Shown in pieces: positions 42,444 through 46,502 of a stretch of 46,502 bases of DNA (its first letter is position 1; every line of letters starts with the position of its first letter). The position numbers and the translations under genes were made by a program. Source of the DNA: DASUKL01 sp036278755 (GTDB taxonomy: Bacteria; Chloroflexota; Limnocylindria; Limnocylindrales; CSP1-4); assembly GCA_036278755.1 (NCBI GenBank), contig DASUKL010000137.1:1-46502 (forward strand). The letters run 5' to 3'. The notes beneath the pieces are model-generated. The model did no database searches, was not told the DNA's origin, and worked only from the letters and a program-made list of their open reading frames with translations.

Positions 42444-42480
42444 GTGATCAGCGCCAGAGCGGGGCTCTGGAGCTGATCGC
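42444..42480. other. Near-perfect 35-bp palindrome (long hairpin)
   Basis: Arms 42446-42460 (GATCAGCGCCAGAGC) and 42464-42478 (GCTCTGGAGCTGATC) pair at 14 of 15 positions around a 3-base GGG loop, and the stem extends by a G-T and a G-C pair. It lies in the divergent region upstream of both genes, so it is not a terminator for either. It could be a protein-binding site, a small RNA stem or a mobile repeat. Confidence 0.85.
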
Positions 42481-42578
42481 CGATGGTCGGCGCCGGAGCG
42501 GGGGACGCGACCGCTCCGGCGTCACCGTGTGGTACGCCCCCACAGTCCCGCCGGATGCCTTTGGTCGGCGCGAACGTT

Positions 42579-42759
42579 GGCCAGGGGTTTGCGGCCAGCG
42601 AATGGATCGCCGCGAACGGGACGGTCCACGGGCTCTGGCCACCGACCCGGGCCAGGGGTTTGCGGCCAGCGAATGGATGGCCGCGAACGGGACGGTCCAC
42701 GGGCTCTGGCCACCGACCCGGGCCAGGGGTTTGCGGCCAGCAGATGGATTGCCGCGAAC
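42579..42759 (+). repeat. 71-bp tandem repeat, two full copies and a partial third
   Basis: Copies start at 42579, 42650 and 42721 with GGCCAGGGGTTTGCGGCC. The first two differ at a single base (GGATCGCC versus GGATGGCC). The third matches for 39 bases with a few changes and then diverges. Each copy can form two short hairpins (TTTGCGGC with GCCGCGAA, and CTGGCC with GGCCAG). Confidence 0.93.
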
Positions 42760-42795
42760 CGACGCCCCTGGGGGCCACCGCCACCGCCACGATGT

Positions 42796-42820
42796 CGATC
42801 CATTCGCTGTGGGCAAACCC
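42796..42820 (-). repeat. Inverted partial copy of the 71-bp repeat
   Basis: Read on the minus strand this segment is GGGTTTGCCCACAGCGAATG then GATCG. It matches bases 7-31 of the 71-bp unit at 22 of 25 positions. It faces the direct copies 36 bases away, so the transcript could fold back on itself. Confidence 0.8.
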
Positions 42821-42880
42821 GAACCGGGGACCGACCCCAGGCGACCCTCCCAAGGGACTCCTTCCCGGGAACGCGGCCCG

Positions 42881-42969
42881 GGCGGACGAGGCCCCGCAGC
42901 CGCGAAGCCAACGCCGCCTGGGCTCGCCGCCCGGCGGACGAAGCCCCTCGCGGCCGCGAAGCCAACGCC
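42881..42969 (+). repeat. Degenerate direct repeat of about 53 bp
   Basis: GGCGGACGA occurs at 42881 and 42933, and CGCGAAGCCAACGCC occurs exactly at 42901-42915 and 42955-42969. The intervals differ by 2 bases, so the two copies carry small insertions or deletions. A third short CCAACGCCCCGGG echo follows at about 42978. Confidence 0.75.
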
Positions 42970-43049
42970 CCCGGGCGCCAACGCCCCGGGAGTGTGGCCG
43001 GGCGTGCGGCCGAGCGTGCGATCGGGGCGACCGCGGGTCGACCGCGATG

Positions 43050-43055
43050 TACCCT
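43050..43055 (+). promoter_or_regulatory. -10-like hexamer of recO (leaderless start)
   Basis: TACCCT is followed by TCGGAC and the GTG at 43062, again exactly six bases. GCGACC at 43027-43032, 17 bases upstream of the hexamer, is a weak -35. No SD precedes the GTG. Confidence 0.5.
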
Positions 43056-43061
43056 TCGGAC

Positions 43062-43829
43062 GTGCCCGCGCCGCGCCTCTACAAGACGACCGCGATCGTC
43101 CTGTCGCGCTTCGAGTTGGGTGAAGCGGACCGCGTCCTGACCGTCCTCACCCCGCATGACGGCAAGGTGCGGGTCATCGCCAAGGGCATCCGCCGGCCCA
43201 ACAGCCGGCTCGGCGGCGCGCTCGAGCCCTTCGCCGAGCTCCACCTCGTCCTGGCCCGCGGTCGGACCTTCGACGTGGTGACCCAGGCCAGCGTCGGCGA
43301 GGCCTGGCTCCGCCTTCGGGATCGGCTCGATTCAGCGGCCGCGGCCTGGTACCTCGGCGAGCTGGCCCAGCGTTCGACCGAGGAGCACGCCGGTCTGTCC
43401 GCTCAGCCGATCTACGCCCTCCTGCGCCGCGGGCTCCAACTCCTCGACGACGGCATGACCCCCGGCCGGGTGGCCCGCTGGTACGAGTTCGGGCTCTCGG
43501 ATGCCCTGGGCGTGCGGCCCGAGGTCGAGCGTTGCGTAGAGTGCGACCACGTCCTGGAGGCTGACGAGACCTTCCGCTGGGTGCCGGCCCTGGGGGGCGT
43601 GCTCTGCGCTCGCCATGCCGGGCCGCCGGCCGAATCGGTCGGCCTCTCGCTCGACGCGTTGAAGTTGCTGCGGGCCTATCGCCGCCTGGACGTCGAGGCT
43701 CTGGCCGCGCTGCGCCTGCCGCCCCGCATGGAGGCCGAGGTCGCCGGGGCCATGCGCCGCTACATGCGCCACGTCCTCGAGCGCGAGCCGCGTTCGCTGG
43801 CCTTCCTCGAGGAGGTCCAGGCCGGCTGA
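43062..43829 (+). CDS. recO: DNA repair protein RecO
   Basis: RecO helps RecR load RecA on SSB-coated DNA in the RecFOR pathway. The 255-residue protein has an N-terminal OB fold (RLYKTTAIVLSRFELGEADR, VLTVLTPHDGKVRVIAKGIR, RPNSRLGGALEPFAELHLVL). A helical domain follows with a cysteine cluster (RCVECDHVLEADETFRWVPA then GGVLCARHA) that may bind zinc. GTG 43062 is chosen because of the hexamer six bases upstream. ATG 43047 would add MYPSD and would include the hexamer. It is followed by glyS after 47 bases. Confidence 0.94.
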   Translation: MPAPRLYKTTAIVLSRFELGEADRVLTVLTPHDGKVRVIAKGIRRPNSRLGGALEPFAELHLVLARGRTFDVVTQASVGEAWLRLRDRLDSAAAAWYLGELAQRSTEEHAGLSAQPIYALLRRGLQLLDDGMTPGRVARWYEFGLSDALGVRPEVERCVECDHVLEADETFRWVPALGGVLCARHAGPPAESVGLSLDALKLLRAYRRLDVEALAALRLPPRMEAEVAGAMRRYMRHVLEREPRSLAFLEEVQAG

Positions 43830-43862
43830 GCGGACGAGGCCGCCCATCGGGCACCTCCATGC

Positions 43863-43868
43863 GACAAT
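43863..43868 (+). promoter_or_regulatory. Extended -10-like element of glyS
   Basis: TGC-GACAAT (43860-43868) has the form of an extended -10 (TGn plus hexamer) and ends 8 bases before the GTG at 43877. Transcription would start about 2 bases before that codon. The hexamer begins with G rather than T, so support is weaker than at recO. Confidence 0.4.
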
Positions 43869-43876
43869 CCAGGGCC

Positions 43877-45328
43877 GTGACCACCACACGACCCACCCGC
43901 CCCCAGGCATCCCCCTCGGCAGGCACGTCCCTGGACGAGGTCGGCCCGGCCGTGGCGAGCCTGGAGACGATCGTCTCCCTGAGCAAGCGCCGCGGCTTCA
44001 TCTTCCAGAGCTCGGAGATCTACGGCGGCATCAACGCCGTGTGGGACTACGGGCCGCTGGGGGTCGAGCTGAAGAACAACGTCAAGCGCGCCTGGTGGCG
44101 GGCCATGGTCCAGGAACACGACGAGATCGTCGGGCTCGACGCGGGCATCCTCATGCACCCCCAGGTGTGGGTCACCAGCGGCCACGTGGCCTCCTTCTCC
44201 GACCCCCTGGTCGAGTGCCTGACCTGCCATCAGCGTTTCCGGCTCGACGAGCTGCCCGGCGCGGAGGGCCTCTCCCAGACCGAGCTGCGCGATCCCGAGA
44301 TCGTCGAGCGGCTGGGCCTTCGCCACGCTCAGGACGGCGGCAAGCTCACCGCCCCGAGGCGCTTCAACCTGATGTTCAGGACCCACATGGGTCCGGTCGA
44401 GGAGGAGGCCGCCGCAGTCTACCTGCGGCCCGAGACGGCCCAGGGCTCATATGTGAATTTCAAGAACGTCCAGCAGTCGAGCCGCAAGAAGGTCCCCTTC
44501 GGCATCGCCCAGATCGGCAAGAGCTTTCGCAACGAGATCAGCCCGGGCAACTTCGTCTTCCGCATGCGCGAGTTCGAGCAGATGGAGATGCAGTACTTCG
44601 TCCATCCGGGCGACGAAGCGATCGAAGCCTTCGAGCGCTGGCTGCCCGAGCGCCGGGCCTGGTACGAGCGCTACGGCGTGACGCCCGACCGCTTGCGCCT
44701 GCGCGAGCACGCGCCCGATGAGCTGGCCCACTACGCCAAGAAGGCCGTCGACGTCGAGTATCGGTTCCCCTTCGGCTGGAAGGAGCTCGAAGGCGTCCAC
44801 AATCGGGGCGACTTCGACCTCTCCCGTCACCAGGAAGCGTCGGGCGAGAACCTCGAGTACTTCGACCCGGCCAGCAACGAGCACTTCATCCCCTGGATCG
44901 TGGAGACGGCGGCCGGCGCCGACCGGGCGGCCTTCACCTTCCTCATCGACTCCTACCGCGAGGAGGAGGTGCGTGGCGAGCGGCGGGTCGTCCTGGCCCT
45001 CCACCCCGACCTGGCGCCGTACAAGGTGGCCGTCCTGCCACTGCTCAAGAAGCGACCGGAGATCGTCGAGCTCTGCCACCGCATCAAGGCCGACCTGGCC
45101 CGCGATGTCATGGCCGTCTACGACGACACGGCGGCCATCGGCAAGCTCTACCGCCGCCAGGACGAGATCGGCACGCCCTGGTGCGTGACGGTCGATGTGG
45201 AGTCGCTCGACGACGGCCAGGTGACCATCCGCGACCGCGACTCGATGGCCCAGGAGCGCGTCCCGGCCGATCGGGTCGGCCAGATCATCCTCGACCGCCT
45301 CGCCGCCGCCCGCCAGGGGGGGTCCTGA
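43877..45328 (+). CDS. glyS: Glycyl-tRNA synthetase, single-chain (alpha2) class II type
   Basis: The enzyme charges tRNA-Gly. The 483-residue protein is the archaeal/eukaryotic-like single-chain type: LETIVSLSKRRGFIFQSSEI, YGGINAVWDYGPLGVELKNN, YLRPETAQGSYVNFKNVQQS, motif 2 SFRNEISPGNFVFRMREFEQ, ELEGVHNRGDFDLSRHQ, and the C-terminal anticodon-binding domain (LALHPDLAPYKVAVLPLLKK onward). CLTCHQRFRLDEL is the usual insertion. The GTG at 43877 is preferred because of the -10-like site. ATG 43859 would add six residues. The two-subunit GlyQS form is not seen. Confidence 0.96.
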   Translation: MTTTRPTRPQASPSAGTSLDEVGPAVASLETIVSLSKRRGFIFQSSEIYGGINAVWDYGPLGVELKNNVKRAWWRAMVQEHDEIVGLDAGILMHPQVWVTSGHVASFSDPLVECLTCHQRFRLDELPGAEGLSQTELRDPEIVERLGLRHAQDGGKLTAPRRFNLMFRTHMGPVEEEAAAVYLRPETAQGSYVNFKNVQQSSRKKVPFGIAQIGKSFRNEISPGNFVFRMREFEQMEMQYFVHPGDEAIEAFERWLPERRAWYERYGVTPDRLRLREHAPDELAHYAKKAVDVEYRFPFGWKELEGVHNRGDFDLSRHQEASGENLEYFDPASNEHFIPWIVETAAGADRAAFTFLIDSYREEEVRGERRVVLALHPDLAPYKVAVLPLLKKRPEIVELCHRIKADLARDVMAVYDDTAAIGKLYRRQDEIGTPWCVTVDVESLDDGQVTIRDRDSMAQERVPADRVGQIILDRLAAARQGGS

Positions 45329-45396
45329 GGAGGCGCTGGATCGTGGTCCGCACCATCCGTGAGCATCACGCGCTCGACGGACTGCGCTTCGTTCGT

Positions 45397-46224
45397 CTAA
45401 TCGTCCTCCGGGGCGGCGCCCATGGCCGGACCCTTGGGCGCCTTGCCCTTGGGCCAGTAGAGCTCCTTGCGGATCTGGGGCTCGGGGAAGCCGCGGTCGA
45501 GGAGGATCGCCTCGGCGGACAAGATCATGTCCGGGTTGCCGCAGATGTAGGCGATCGTGTCCGCGGCCGTGAGGCCCAGGTCGTCGAGGACATCGGGTAG
45601 GACGGCCTCGGCCCGACCGATGCGGCCGCTCCAACCGGCGTTCCGGGGGTCGTTCGGCCGGGAGATCGAGGGCACGTAGGTCACGGGGTAGTCGCCGGAG
45701 GCCTGCCAGCTCTCGAGGGTCTCGCGGTAGCCCAGCTCGTCGGCGTAGGAGCAGCCGTTGAGGAGCACCGCCCGCCGCGGCGCGCCATCGAGGCGCAGCG
45801 TCTCCATCATGGCCATGAACGGCGCGATGCCGGTGCCGCTGGAGATGAAGAGGTGTGTCCGGTCGTCCTCGGGCTCCAGGCTGAACTTGCCCTTGGGCCC
45901 GATGGTCCGCAGGCCGTGGCCGATGGGCAGGCGCCAAAGGAGCGGGGTGAAGAGCCCGCCGTCGACGAGGCGCACGTAGTACTCGTAGCCTTCCCCTGCC
46001 CGGCGTGGCGTCGAGGCGACCGAATAGGGCCGTTGCACGATCTTCCCGTTCGACTCGACCCCGATGGTCAGGTACTGCCCGGGGGCGAAGTCGATGGGCT
46101 CGCCGTCCATGGCCACCCAGACGTAGCAGAGCGACTCGGTCAGGTCGACCCGGCGGATGAGACGAGAGTTGTAGTAGCTCGAGTCGGCGGCGATGGGGCG
46201 TTCGTCGGTGGCGGGTGCAGTCAC
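45397..46224 (-). CDS. Ferredoxin--NADP+ reductase-like flavoprotein
   Basis: The 275-residue protein is a two-domain FAD/NAD(P) oxidoreductase. The FAD domain has FAPGQYLTIGVESNGKIVQR and RPYSVAS (65-71). The nucleotide domain has LFISSGTGIAPFMAMMETL, AVLLNGCSYADELGYRETLE and the C-terminal YICGNPDMILSAEAILLDRG then ELYWPKGKAPKGPAM. These match ferredoxin/flavodoxin NADP reductases of the bacterial type. The long frame extends upstream, but the GTG at 46224 has a -10-like hexamer six bases away. It converges with glyS across a 68-base gap. Confidence 0.9.
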   Translation of the reverse strand: MTAPATDERPIAADSSYYNSRLIRRVDLTESLCYVWVAMDGEPIDFAPGQYLTIGVESNGKIVQRPYSVASTPRRAGEGYEYYVRLVDGGLFTPLLWRLPIGHGLRTIGPKGKFSLEPEDDRTHLFISSGTGIAPFMAMMETLRLDGAPRRAVLLNGCSYADELGYRETLESWQASGDYPVTYVPSISRPNDPRNAGWSGRIGRAEAVLPDVLDDLGLTAADTIAYICGNPDMILSAEAILLDRGFPEPQIRKELYWPKGKAPKGPAMGAAPEDD

Positions 46225-46230
46225 CCGCGC

Positions 46231-46236
46231 ATGGTA
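46231..46236 (-). promoter_or_regulatory. -10-like hexamer of the reductase gene (leaderless start)
   Basis: On the minus strand TACCAT is followed by GCGCGG and the GTG at 46224, exactly six bases. It lies in the 17-base gap after the upstream monophosphatase gene. A weak CCGACC (46258-46253) is 16 bases upstream. No SD is present. Confidence 0.5.
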
Positions 46237-46241
46237 ACGGC

Positions 46242-46502
46242 TCAGGCTCCCTGGTCGGGGCGGAGCGGCGCCAGGAGATCGTGCAGGGCGACGAAGAGAT
46301 CCGGCGCCGCGGCGATGGTGAAAGCGCCCGAGCTCGGAGCCCCATCCAGGCCGGCCACTCGAGCCCCGGCCTCCTGGGCGATGAGGGCCCCCGCAGCCAC
46401 GTCCCAGGGCTTCAGGCCGCGCTCGTAGTAGGCGTCGAGGCGGCCGCAGGCCACGTTGCACAGATCGACCGCGGCCGAACCCAGGCGGCGGATGTCCCGG
46501 AC
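46242..46502 (-). CDS. Inositol monophosphatase family protein, C-terminal part (partial)
   Basis: The frame is open to the right edge of the window and encodes the last 86 residues. It shows the family C-terminal signature: RRLGSAAVDLCNVACGRLDA, then YYERGLKPWDVAAGALIAQE and AGARVAGLDG. The WDVAAG aspartate is a metal ligand. The family includes inositol-1-phosphatase, histidinol phosphatase and fructose-bisphosphatase-like enzymes, and the missing N-terminal half is needed to choose. The ORF could be read from an internal ATG, but similarity continues past it to the edge. Confidence 0.9.
   Translation of the reverse strand, partial: VRDIRRLGSAAVDLCNVACGRLDAYYERGLKPWDVAAGALIAQEAGARVAGLDGAPSSGAFTIAAAPDLFVALHDLLAPLRPDQGA

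Larger units (their letters stand above)
42325..43061. other. 737-base divergent intergenic region rich in repeats
   Basis: This region separates the polyprenyl synthase (minus) and recO (plus). It holds a promoter at each end, a near-perfect 35-bp palindrome (42444-42480), two and a half 71-bp repeats (42579-42759), an inverted partial copy of that repeat (42796-42820) and a degenerate repeat (42881-42969). Open frames cross it on both strands, but they translate into the repeats and match no family I know. Confidence 0.75.

Noticed and set aside
42448..42981. Minus-strand 177-codon frame through the 71-bp repeats
   Set aside because: It is composed mainly of repeat translations, has no recognisable start context or family, and overlaps the palindrome and other repeats.
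45329..45396. Terminator between convergent glyS and the reductase
   Set aside because: A GGATCGTG/CACCATCC stem with a mismatch can be drawn, but there is no T-run and the stem is weak, so I do not call it.
44447..46345. 632-codon minus-strand frame covering part of glyS and the reductase
   Set aside because: It is antisense to glyS and out of frame with the reductase, whose FAD and NADP motifs identify the real frame.

Overview
The window is a very GC-rich bacterial chromosome segment (about 70 % G+C by eye) in which almost every base is coding and nearly all genes lie on the + strand. The content is core housekeeping. No rRNA, tRNA, transposase, phage gene or CRISPR array was seen. High GC, GTG starts, the cdaA-cdaR-glmM-glmS and acpS-nnrD-alr groupings, a MutL/GlmL-like ATPase paired with a KOW protein, and an alpha2-type glycyl-tRNA synthetase suggest a Chloroflexota bacterium of the Ellin6529/Limnocylindria kind. 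That placement is inference from gene content and remembered relatives, not from a search.

Region 1 (1-17486) is one long ribosomal superoperon. It runs from the 3' end of tuf through the S10, spc and alpha gene sets (rpsJ to rplQ, including secY, adk, map, infA, rpmJ and rpoA), then truA, rplM and rpsI. Genes are separated by a few bases or overlap. The one clear internal promoter candidate lies between map and infA. L29, S17 and L15 carry long low-complexity C-terminal tails.

Region 2 (17501-28660) holds argF, a TPR protein, the c-di-AMP/cell-wall group (cdaA, ybbR/cdaR, glmM, glmS), then acpS, nnrD, alr, a macro-domain protein and a small conserved-looking protein. Together these cover amino-sugar synthesis for peptidoglycan, D-alanine supply, c-di-AMP control, carrier-protein activation and NAD(P)HX repair.

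Region 3 (28661-29420) is a 760-base stretch without a convincing gene. It contains an eight-unit 16-bp tandem array, a 72-bp repeat and a 9-bp repeat. Region 4 (29421-37713) begins with an unusual pair, a MutL/GlmL-like ASKHA ATPase and a barrel-sandwich/KOW protein. It continues with tsaE, tsaB, rimI and tsaD (tRNA t6A synthesis and protein acetylation), rsmA, ispE and a RidA gene.

Region 5 (37799-46502) holds glmU, a CNNM/CorC-type membrane protein, an anchored PsbP-like protein, and a minus-strand polyprenyl synthase. A 737-base divergent intergenic region follows, with 71-bp repeats and a near-perfect 35-bp palindrome. Then come recO, glyS and, on the minus strand, a ferredoxin-NADP reductase-like gene and a truncated inositol-monophosphatase-family gene.

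A recurring regulatory theme is a TANNNT -10-like hexamer placed so that transcription would start at or within 3 bases of the start codon. It precedes cdaA, glmS, the MutL-like gene, the polyprenyl synthase, recO and the reductase, with a variant at glyS. Genes that open transcription units here therefore look leaderless, while genes inside operons use 1-22 base overlaps or Shine-Dalgarno sites.
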